A stretch of 42,416 nt of DNA from a virus. Numbering within the stretch: the first letter of the stretch is position 1; the number at the start of each line of letters is the position of its first letter. Position numbers and translations under genes: made by a program. The notes beneath the pieces are model-generated. The model had not been told where the DNA came from, did not search any database, and saw only the letters and a program-made list of their open reading frames with translations. The stretch spans positions 1 through 42,416 of IMG/VR virus record IMGVR_UViG_3300020470_000043; one strand, given 5' to 3'. Below are positions 23,106-29,691 of the stretch, piece by piece.

Positions 23106-23866
23106 TATAGATGCCTTTTAAGATTATCTGCATATCCAGTAATACTATGATCGTATAATCCATCAAACAACTGAAATTTCTTTAAAGCTTTCCAACGACC
23201 TCTCATTGAATCTTTAAATTTCTGCCATATTGTTAAATTACGAATATTACCGTAATAATTAATATATTGTAAATTGCCGTGATGTCTAAAACCCATTAAC
23301 CATAATGGAACAGTCGGAACTATATCATTATTATTTCTGAATCTATAATGTTCTACATCACAACCATCACAAAATTCACGTCCTCCAACTTTAGGAGAAC
23401 CGTATGTATATAATATAGGATATCTTTCTTCTAATCTACTAGCACATAAAGTAGCCATTGCTCCACCTAAACTATGTCCAGTTATCCAAATCTTTTGTTT
23501 CTTTTTATCAATTAATCCAGTAATATCATTCCATAATTTTCTAAGTTCAGTTTTAAATCCCATATGAACTCTACCTTCGGTCTTAGATTTTCTTTTAATA
23601 GCAAGTAAATCTGCTTTGACGTCAGAGAATTGTTTTGGTTCAGTACCTCTAAATGCTATAATCAAATGATCTTTATTATTAAATATATGAGCCTGTGCTC
23701 CATCATTATCTAAAAATTTATAACTTTTAAATCCTATTTTCTGTAATTCTTTTTTAGCACGAGTTCCATCGTGATAAGCTAATGCTGATACTTCAGCAAA
23801 AAAATATGATAACCAATTATGATCATCAAATTTTAATTCTTCGCAATGTTCAAAGAAATTTCTCAT
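23105..23866 (-). CDS. Class 3 lipase (alpha/beta hydrolase), 253 aa
   Basis: WITGHSLGGAMATLCASR gives the nucleophile elbow (S132). NNDIVPTVP (D181) and YDHSITGY (H240) complete the triad in the right order for the fungal/plant lipase-3 family. AFRGTEPKQF is the oxyanion strand. No signal peptide is present. It lies between a membrane protein and the spanin-like pair, so it may hydrolyse host phospholipids late in infection; this is inference. Confidence 0.86.
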   Translation of the reverse strand: MRNFFEHCEELKFDDHNWLSYFFAEVSALAYHDGTRAKKELQKIGFKSYKFLDNDGAQAHIFNNKDHLIIAFRGTEPKQFSDVKADLLAIKRKSKTEGRVHMGFKTELRKLWNDITGLIDKKKQKIWITGHSLGGAMATLCASRLEERYPILYTYGSPKVGGREFCDGCDVEHYRFRNNNDIVPTVPLWLMGFRHHGNLQYINYYGNIRNLTIWQKFKDSMRGRWKALKKFQLFDGLYDHSITGYADNLKRHL

Positions 23867-24252
23867 TCTGTCTCCCCTGGTTCTTTTGTCACCGCTTTTT
23901 CATAGTACAATATGACTTGATTTTGTTCTTCTATAAATCTTTTAATCTGTTCCATATTTAATGCTAATGCCTGAAAACTAGATGCTGTCATAGCATATAA
24001 TACAAATTCACCTTGAATTTCCTTTATATTATCTATAACTTCTTGTAAATTAGATTCAGTAATTACTACAATATCTGAATCTTTCATTTGAATAGGATCA
24101 GGTCGTCTTACTACCTGAATAATAGGTGCTTCTATTCTTGGAGTTTCAACTATTGTTGGAACTGTTACTATTTCTTTTTCAAGGCCCTTGCTGCACGCAT
24201 TCAGTGTTACTAGCACAGTCAATAGCCCCAAAGAATAAGTCAACTTGTTCAT
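23863..24252 (-). CDS. Lipoprotein, o-spanin-like, 129 aa
   Basis: A lipoprotein signal peptide ends in LNAC (Cys20). The mature part has a Pro-rich extended stretch and a helical C-terminus. It overlaps the 3' end of the inner-membrane coiled-coil gene by 74 nt in another frame, as in many Rz/Rz1 pairs. It overlaps the lipase by 4 nt. It is longer than typical o-spanins. Confidence 0.65.
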   Translation of the reverse strand: MNKLTYSLGLLTVLVTLNACSKGLEKEIVTVPTIVETPRIEAPIIQVVRRPDPIQMKDSDIVVITESNLQEVIDNIKEIQGEFVLYAMTASSFQALALNMEQIKRFIEEQNQVILYYEKAVTKEPGETE

Positions 24253-24610
24253 TTATTCTACCTTCGGTTGCATTTGGATCGGCAAGACTATTCTTAATTA
24301 TATCAGTATTAGCTAATAGTTTTGATATAGCCCTATTTGCTTCTTTTATATTTTGGAGATTAGTATTTAATTCATCATTAAGTTTTTGTTGTTTCTCTAA
24401 TGCTGCTTTAAATTCTTCGATTTCTTTTTTTACACTAATTTGATATTGTTCAAATTCTGCAGCAGTTTGTTTCTGTGCAGTTTCTAGCTTTGCATTATTT
24501 GCTGTAAGGATTGCTATTCGTGCTTGAGTTGAAGAATAGTATTGATAACCTAAATAACCAATTCCACTTAACACTAATAACAATAATAATATAGGATATA
24601 ATCTAACCAT
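24179..24610 (-). CDS. Inner-membrane coiled-coil protein, i-spanin-like, 143 aa
   Basis: An N-terminal membrane span (YPILLLLLVLSGIGYLGYQY, residues 5-24) is followed by a long periplasmic coiled coil (about 27-100) and a C-terminus with two Cys. This is the i-spanin layout. Its end overlaps the o-spanin-like gene. Together they could join and fuse the two membranes at lysis. Confidence 0.65.
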   Translation of the reverse strand: MVRLYPILLLLLVLSGIGYLGYQYYSSTQARIAILTANNAKLETAQKQTAAEFEQYQISVKKEIEEFKAALEKQQKLNDELNTNLQNIKEANRAISKLLANTDIIKNSLADPNATEGRINEQVDLFFGAIDCASNTECVQQGP

Positions 24611-25048
24611 TTAATATCCGGAATACTGTCTAAACCTTTTTAATAATACTGGTGGTTTATCTTTTCTTCTACGCCTATCAGTCATATTTATTGGTCCTTT
24701 ATCTGGAACCGGAAGACCAACTCCGCCAGTAGTTACTGTTTCTGTTGCAACTTTCTTCTGACGTTCTCTTCTCTTTTGCATAATAGAATCAAGTTTATCT
24801 TTTGCATAATTTACTGATTTATTAACTACTGCAGATGCTCCACCAGCCATGGCTGGATTAATTTTAGTAATAGCTTGACCTATTTTTGGTGCAGCATATT
24901 TACCTACCTTATATGCAATTTTAGCAGCTGGTATAACCCATTCCTTTTGTTCTTTTTCTTTTTTAGGTTTAGGTTCAACAAGTTTTTTTCTATCTAAAAC
25001 TTTATTGATTTTTCTAAGTAATTGTGCTCTTCTATCGTCTGGTCTCAT
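24611..25048 (-). CDS. Basic protein of unknown function, 145 aa
   Basis: The N-terminal third is Lys/Arg-rich (DRRAQLLRKINKVLDRKK). A middle Ala/Lys helical part follows, then a C-terminus RRRRKDKPPVLLKRF. There is no membrane segment or catalytic motif. It may bind nucleic acid or be a structural part. It overlaps the preceding gene by 4 nt. Confidence 0.6.
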   Translation of the reverse strand: MRPDDRRAQLLRKINKVLDRKKLVEPKPKKEKEQKEWVIPAAKIAYKVGKYAAPKIGQAITKINPAMAGGASAVVNKSVNYAKDKLDSIMQKRRERQKKVATETVTTGGVGLPVPDKGPINMTDRRRRKDKPPVLLKRFRQYSGY

Positions 25049-25644
25049 CTGCTTATCTCTACGTTTGTTATATAAACTTCTTGATTAGTTTTTAAATGAA
25101 TTGCTGGATATACGTTTAATCCAAATACATTACCAACCGGTTGACAATCTTCACTAATTCTAACCTGATCTTTAGCTAATACTAATTCTTCGTATGTAGA
25201 ATTAACTACTTTAGAATCTTTTAATCTATAAACACCAGGTGAAATTGTACCGTCTTCTAATATAAACCATTGATTATCTTCTGACAAAAAATCTAAACTT
25301 TTTAAATTTGCTTTCTCAAGTATTTTTTCTAATTGTTTATCATTTAAATCATATTTTTCTTTAATTAAAAGTAAACCTGCTGCTAGACCTCCTAATCGAC
25401 TTTTACCGCCCGGAACTTTAGAAATTAATCTTTTAGTATTTGCGGCTAAACGTATAAATGGAGTCCAAGCATCTCTTTTTTTAGAATCGGTTAATCCAAC
25501 TCCTTTAATTCTTTTACCAGTATCATCTATAATTCCTTCTTTATAAGCATCCCATTCTTCCCATTTCATAACTAACATTCGAATAAATCGAAAAGTATAA
25601 ACTAAATCAGCTGCACCCTTTAAAGATTCTTTTATTAATTTCAT
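25045..25644 (-). CDS. Conserved marine T4-like phage protein, 199 aa
   Basis: Its pattern (MKLIKESLKGAADLVYTFRF, MKWEEWDAYKEGIID, LISKVPGGKSR, LIKEKYDL) resembles a protein widely found in T4-like marine phages. The function is not established. The C-terminus looks like a small beta domain. It overlaps both neighbours by 4 nt. Confidence 0.7.
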   Translation of the reverse strand: MKLIKESLKGAADLVYTFRFIRMLVMKWEEWDAYKEGIIDDTGKRIKGVGLTDSKKRDAWTPFIRLAANTKRLISKVPGGKSRLGGLAAGLLLIKEKYDLNDKQLEKILEKANLKSLDFLSEDNQWFILEDGTISPGVYRLKDSKVVNSTYEELVLAKDQVRISEDCQPVGNVFGLNVYPAIHLKTNQEVYITNVEISR

Positions 25645-26006
25645 ATTTTTCTCAATCTATCTACTACTGTTGGATCCATTGGTATTCCTGTTTTCTGATC
25701 CATTTTTATATAATTTAATTTAATCAAAAATGGTTTTATTACTGGCCAATGTTTTTCATCCAATTTTAATTCAAGAATATTTAATGCCGCTTCATTACCA
25801 AAAGAATTAAATACAACTATTAAATGATTTAATATAAGTCTTTCAATCAATTCATCGTTTTCTAAATAGCGATTAACTAAACGCTTAATATATTTAAATC
25901 GCTTTAAATCCTCATAAAATTCTTCAATATCTGAAAATTGTGGCTTATAATAATGCTTTGCAGCATATAAAAACAAGTTTTTTTCAGTAAGCTCATTAAA
26001 AATCAT
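25641..26006 (-). CDS. Conserved T4-like phage protein, 121 aa
   Basis: FSDIEEFYEDLKRFKYIKRL and LILNHLIVVFNSFGNEAAL fit a conserved small family of T4-like phages with no known role. It is helical. A TATAAT lies 6 nt before the ATG but no good -35 can be seen. Confidence 0.7.
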   Translation of the reverse strand: MIFNELTEKNLFLYAAKHYYKPQFSDIEEFYEDLKRFKYIKRLVNRYLENDELIERLILNHLIVVFNSFGNEAALNILELKLDEKHWPVIKPFLIKLNYIKMDQKTGIPMDPTVVDRLRKI

Positions 26007-26026
26007 AATATATTATATATGATATT

Positions 26027-26374
26027 TTAAGCACTAATACCAGAGGCTTCAAGTTCTTCAACTAAAGAAGTTTTATTTTTTCTTCGATCTAATTCAATTC
26101 CGTGTTGACGACCAAGATCTTCTAATTCTCTTTTAGACATATCCCATAATGATTTAGCAGATGGTGCTTCAGTTAGCATTTCTACTACCGGCTCTGGTGG
26201 AGGAGGTGGCGGAGGTGCTACTGGTCGCGATCCTTCTGGCATCCATCCAGTATATTCATTAATATCAGCTTGTGATATTGCTTGAGATTTTAAAAGTTCA
26301 TTTGTTCGCGGATCTCTCCAACCCTGGGTTGACGGATACGCGTATGATATCCAATTAGGTGGTGATATAGCCAT
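26027..26374 (-). CDS. Protein with poly-Pro linker and C-terminal SAP/HeH-like motif, 115 aa
   Basis: The N-terminal part has aromatic and Pro residues (PPNWISYAYPSTQGWRDPRT). A run of seven Pro (about residues 54-60) links to a C-terminal helix-extension-helix (MSKRELEDLGRQHGIELDRR). Such SAP/HeH domains often bind DNA. It may be a virion or DNA-associated protein. Confidence 0.6.
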   Translation of the reverse strand: MAISPPNWISYAYPSTQGWRDPRTNELLKSQAISQADINEYTGWMPEGSRPVAPPPPPPPEPVVEMLTEAPSAKSLWDMSKRELEDLGRQHGIELDRRKNKTSLVEELEASGISA

Positions 26375-26380
26375 TATTTT

Positions 26381-27472
26381 TTATTCCTTTTCATTTTCTT
26401 CTTTGTGAGCCCACTTATTATGAGTTAATTCATAACCTTTAATTTTTCTAATTTGTTGAGGAGTTTTCTTAGACAAAGTTACATGTTTAATCAAATCAGG
26501 ATTATTTGCTGGAGTAGATGGATCATCCCAATGATGTCCTCGTGCTATACTTCTTTTATCAGCACTTCCGATTCCCTTTGTACGTCTAATATGTCGATCA
26601 GTAGTCGATTTTTTTGGATTTACTGATGGTGAATCCTGATATCTTTTATATTGTTTAAAAGCTTTTTTACGATAACTATCAATGGTCTTTTGACTTATTT
26701 CATTAACCGCAGTTTCAGTTTCATCTTTTTCTTCAACTTCTTCAGTTTTAGATTCTTCTGCTGGTTTTTCATACATTGATTTATATGCAGCTGCAATACT
26801 TTCAGTTGATTTCTTTGTTGAATACCAATCTGAACTAACTGATTCTAAAGCTCGAGCTTTAGGAGCTGCTGGATCTACCATTGGAGTACCAGGTTTAACT
26901 ATATTTTTATCTCCTATTTGAGAATCACCGGGTCTAGCTTTAGCTCTTCTAGGACCAGCTTTTTGAGCTGCTTCAGCATCTGATAAAGATAATTTACGAG
27001 TTGTATCGATATCAGGATTTCCAGCCTTAGCATCAGCAGCCATATCTTTAGCTCCTTTACCTTTTAACTTTTCATCCCAGCTATCACGATTATTTGTATG
27101 ACCATGACCAGGTCCTCTTTCTAATACAGTATTTAATGCTGTACGAATTCTACTTTCTTTAGCTTCCATTTCGCTACCTTTTTTATTACCTTTCATCTTT
27201 GGATTCATAACTGCAGTTTCTCCATTATTACCTTCAGGCTCATCTTCAGTAGAAGATTTTTTACTTATAGCCTTACGTCTTTTATGAAGGTATTTATCTG
27301 TTTTATCAACATCACCGTCATTATCAATATCTTTATCATCACGTTGGTCAAGTGTACCTGCTAATTCATCCTTATCAACTGGATCTAACTTTACTTTTTT
27401 CTTTTCGTTTACCTGGTCCTTATTTTGAATAAAATAACTGGCCGCAGGATTTTCTATAAAACTGAATGTCAT
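26381..27472 (-). CDS. Large charged protein with a calcium-binding-like loop, 363 aa
   Basis: It is a low-complexity, Lys/Glu-rich protein. DIDNDGDVDKTD (about residues 48-59) looks like a dockerin/EF-hand loop followed by KYLHKRRKAI, a block recurring in T4-like marine phages. VNEISQKTIDSYRKKA near the C-terminal third resembles the EIS module of the 699-aa protein at 29692. A packaged or core-associated role is possible. Confidence 0.65.
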   Translation of the reverse strand: MTFSFIENPAASYFIQNKDQVNEKKKVKLDPVDKDELAGTLDQRDDKDIDNDGDVDKTDKYLHKRRKAISKKSSTEDEPEGNNGETAVMNPKMKGNKKGSEMEAKESRIRTALNTVLERGPGHGHTNNRDSWDEKLKGKGAKDMAADAKAGNPDIDTTRKLSLSDAEAAQKAGPRRAKARPGDSQIGDKNIVKPGTPMVDPAAPKARALESVSSDWYSTKKSTESIAAAYKSMYEKPAEESKTEEVEEKDETETAVNEISQKTIDSYRKKAFKQYKRYQDSPSVNPKKSTTDRHIRRTKGIGSADKRSIARGHHWDDPSTPANNPDLIKHVTLSKKTPQQIRKIKGYELTHNKWAHKEENEKE

Positions 27473-27482
27473 TTTTTTCTCC

Positions 27483-27761
27483 TTACATCCATAATTGCGC
27501 TGATATAGAGCCTACAGCAGCTATTATTACTACCCAGAATAATTTATTTACTAGATTGACAGTCCGGGCATTTTCGTCAACCTTATATTGTATATCGTCT
27601 AATTTAGCTGATAATTTATTCATTCTTTCATACATTTTATCGTAATCATTTTTCAATCCTGTAATCTTCTCCTCTGCTCGAGCCATAGAAATCATGGCTT
27701 CACCTAGTTTATCAACTTTTTGTTCTATTCTGGTTAATCTATCTTCTGTATTGTCGACCAT
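27483..27761 (-). CDS. Coiled-coil protein with C-terminal membrane anchor, 92 aa
   Basis: Residues 1-68 are a coiled coil (DRLTRIEQKVDKLGEAM, NKLSAKLDDIQYKVDENART). A C-terminal membrane span follows (LFWVVIIAAVGSISAQLWM). This is an XhlA-like layout seen in phage holin-associated proteins. It shares one base with the nuclease gene. Confidence 0.65.
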   Translation of the reverse strand: MVDNTEDRLTRIEQKVDKLGEAMISMARAEEKITGLKNDYDKMYERMNKLSAKLDDIQYKVDENARTVNLVNKLFWVVIIAAVGSISAQLWM

Positions 27762-28228
27762 TATTTTTTCCCTTTATTACGCTCCACAACAATACCTTCG
27801 TTAATTAACCGTTCTCTATTCTTTAGGTGTTCTGCTTCAATTTCATCTTTATTCTGACCATAATAAGCTACACCATAACCTTCGTCTATCATAATTTCAG
27901 TAAGTTTTCTTTCACTATCTGTCGCAGCATGATATACAAGAAAATCTCCTAAAATTCTACCAAATTTACCTTTTGCATCTGATCCACTTTTATCTATTTC
28001 TGTTTTTAATACAGACATTTTTCCGATAGGTAAATAAGCTTTAACATATTCTTTTGCTAATAGTCCAAATTGTTTTTCCATTAAATCTCGAGTCCGAGAC
28101 TCTGGAGTATCGATTCCCATCATACGAACTCGTTCGCGATGTAACCAAACTCCAAAGCCCAGATCAATATCAACATCAACGGTATCACCGTCGACAACTC
28201 TTAATATTTTCGCTTTATATTCATACAT
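27761..28228 (-). CDS. SNase-family (thermonuclease-like) nuclease, 155 aa
   Basis: RVVDGDTVDVDIDLGF, MMGIDTPESR and KGKFGRILGDF contain the catalytic Asp/Arg residues of staphylococcal-nuclease-like enzymes. No signal peptide is present, so it would act in the cytoplasm or from the virion. It could degrade host DNA. Confidence 0.85.
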   Translation of the reverse strand: MYEYKAKILRVVDGDTVDVDIDLGFGVWLHRERVRMMGIDTPESRTRDLMEKQFGLLAKEYVKAYLPIGKMSVLKTEIDKSGSDAKGKFGRILGDFLVYHAATDSERKLTEIMIDEGYGVAYYGQNKDEIEAEHLKNRERLINEGIVVERNKGKK

Positions 28229-28237
28229 GATTAGTTA

Positions 28238-28477
28238 TTAGGCATCCTTTCGTTGCCAGATGGCCCATAGTACCCAAACAGCAATTAAACCTATTACTCC
28301 TTGCGATCCTAGTCCAGCGATCATTTCTGAAACGTTATCAACTACGCTTAAGCCTGAAGGCATAAAAGGCATATTGCCTAACCCTAAAACTTCTGCTATG
28401 ATAACTAGTGCAGCCAAACTAACACCGACTTCTGCCAATGCTGAGGCCCAACTTCTAATTGATGATAATACTTCCAT
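28238..28477 (-). CDS. Two-span membrane protein, holin-like, 79 aa
   Basis: Hydrophobic spans lie at about residues 17-33 and 61-74, with a charged C-terminus (WQRKDA). The size and layout resemble class II holins. It sits close to the XhlA-like coiled-coil gene and to the spanin pair. It is only a candidate, because membrane topology alone is weak proof. Confidence 0.55.
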   Translation of the reverse strand: MEVLSSIRSWASALAEVGVSLAALVIIAEVLGLGNMPFMPSGLSVVDNVSEMIAGLGSQGVIGLIAVWVLWAIWQRKDA

Positions 28478-28692
28478 TATTCCTCCATTAATTGGATTGG
28501 GTGAAATTTACCATTAAACTCTTTCATTTTAATCTTTCCTTCTCCGCATTTCCACTGGGGTCCACCTTCCCCCTGACTTCTCAAGATCTTTCGCTTAGTT
28601 GATAGACATTTAGATAACGATTCTTTAGGCGTAAACTCTAATGCTTCTCCATTAACAAACATGTACAAAATAAACCCTACAAACATTTCCAT
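28477..28692 (-). CDS. Small protein with N-terminal hydrophobic segment, 71 aa
   Basis: It starts MEMFVGFILYMFVNGEALEF, a possible signal peptide, and then has two Cys (KCLS and WKCGEG) that could form a disulfide. One base is shared with the holin-like gene. Function unknown. Confidence 0.6.
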   Translation of the reverse strand: MEMFVGFILYMFVNGEALEFTPKESLSKCLSTKRKILRSQGEGGPQWKCGEGKIKMKEFNGKFHPIQLMEE

Positions 28693-28697
28693 GCCAA

Positions 28698-29129
28698 TTA
28701 CTCCTTTTTATCAGGTTCCACGACAATCCGTTCATACAGGGTATCCTTTAATTCTTCTATTCTATTCTCTAATTTAGTTATTCTAGTCTCAAAAAAATCT
28801 AAAGTTAATTTCTGCTGTTGATCATACGGTGCGTTACCACTTTCTATATCATTAGCTAGTTTTTCTAATTGTCCAGCTAAATGTTCAATCAACATAAATT
28901 GTTCACTATCAGCGGGTAAACTACCCATTTCACCTCGTGGCCATTTTATACGAAACTCAGTATTTTCAACTACATCACTATGCATCAACGTTTGATTAGT
29001 TTCAACATTATTTAATCGTTCAATAATTCCAAAGTATGCCCATGTCGCGACAGCAACAGCTACAATAATACTAATTATATTTCGTAGCGGTAAAGCTACC
29101 TCAGAATTTTCATTTACTTTTGTTGCCAT
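28698..29129 (-). CDS. Membrane-anchored coiled-coil protein, 143 aa
   Basis: An N-terminal span (IISIIVAVAVATWAYFGI, about residues 18-35) precedes a helical, periplasmic or cytosolic domain ending in a coiled coil (FFETRITKLENRIEELKD). It looks like an i-spanin or tail-linked membrane protein. The upstream region has a TTGACA/TATAGT promoter and a GATAAATA near-late element 6 nt before the ATG. Confidence 0.65.
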   Translation of the reverse strand: MATKVNENSEVALPLRNIISIIVAVAVATWAYFGIIERLNNVETNQTLMHSDVVENTEFRIKWPRGEMGSLPADSEQFMLIEHLAGQLEKLANDIESGNAPYDQQQKLTLDFFETRITKLENRIEELKDTLYERIVVEPDKKE

Positions 29130-29134
29130 AATAT

Positions 29135-29142
29135 TATTTATC
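29135..29142 (-). promoter_or_regulatory. Late-promoter-like GATAAATA near an ATG
   Basis: The octamer differs from TATAAATA by one base and ends 6 nt before the ATG at 29129, the same spacing as at 784-791 before the Fe-S carrier gene. A weak late promoter giving a leaderless message is possible. Confidence 0.35.
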
Positions 29143-29164
29143 CTCTAACAAAAAATTGGCACAT

Positions 29165-29192
29165 ACTATAATTTGTCATCATTCACTGTCAA
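29165..29192 (-). promoter_or_regulatory. Host-like sigma-70 promoter with overlapping palindrome
   Basis: The minus strand has TTGACA (29187-29192), a 16-bp spacer and TATAGT (29165-29170). The -35 is one arm of a perfect palindrome TGTCAA-AAAA-TTGACA (29187-29202), and a related block CAAAAAATTGGCACA lies at 29148-29162. A repressor or activator site overlapping the -35 is plausible. It would serve the 143-aa gene. Confidence 0.55.
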
Positions 29193-29203
29193 AAAATTGA
29201 CAC

Positions 29204-29449
29204 TTATCTTCTCATTGCTGCTCTTTGAGCATCCTTTCTCTGTCTTGCTATTCTATACTGTTGCATATATTTACTAGCTAATCCTTGATTTCCACTAAGT
29301 GCAGCAGCATTTGCTTTTTGTTTTAAAACACCCGGTTCTATATCTTCTTTTTGGCCAGGAGTACATTTTTTAGCTTTAGCAGTGGCTTCTGGTGTACCCC
29401 ATTCTGGTTTAGTATCCAACATAGTAGCAATTTCTTTAAAGGTTTTCAT
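29204..29449 (-). CDS. Small basic protein, possible packaged protein, 81 aa
   Basis: It starts MKTFKEIATMLDTKPEWGTP, close to the shared N-terminal motif (M-x-x-F-x-x) of genes to the right, though without a clear hydrophobic-x-Glu cleavage site. The C-terminus is Arg-rich (YRIARQRKDAQRAAMRR). It overlaps the next gene by 4 nt. Function unknown. Confidence 0.6.
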   Translation of the reverse strand: MKTFKEIATMLDTKPEWGTPEATAKAKKCTPGQKEDIEPGVLKQKANAAALSGNQGLASKYMQQYRIARQRKDAQRAAMRR

Positions 29450-29688
29450 TCTTCTTCTTTTCCAGATGCAATATTTCTATACATCATTTTTACCTTTGAT
29501 TTAGGCATTCTTTGAACATCTAAAATCATTGATGGTTGTTTAACTATTTTTCTAAGTTGACCCTTAATTCCTGAAGGACTTTTACCTACCATAATCATAT
29601 CAGGCAATCCTTCAACTGAAACTTTAAACATCATTCCATCTTCATCTCCAGTAACCAAACCTTCTGCCATATCCCTAAATCGTTTCAT
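29446..29688 (-). CDS. Small protein, possible packaged protein, 80 aa
   Basis: The start MKRFRDMAEGLVTGDEDGMM has a short basic-hydrophobic lead with Glu at position 9, similar to the capsid-targeting leads of the genes to the right. The rest is a small alpha/beta domain ending in charged residues. Function unknown. Confidence 0.6.
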   Translation of the reverse strand: MKRFRDMAEGLVTGDEDGMMFKVSVEGLPDMIMVGKSPSGIKGQLRKIVKQPSMILDVQRMPKSKVKMMYRNIASGKEEE

Positions 29689-29691
29689 TTT

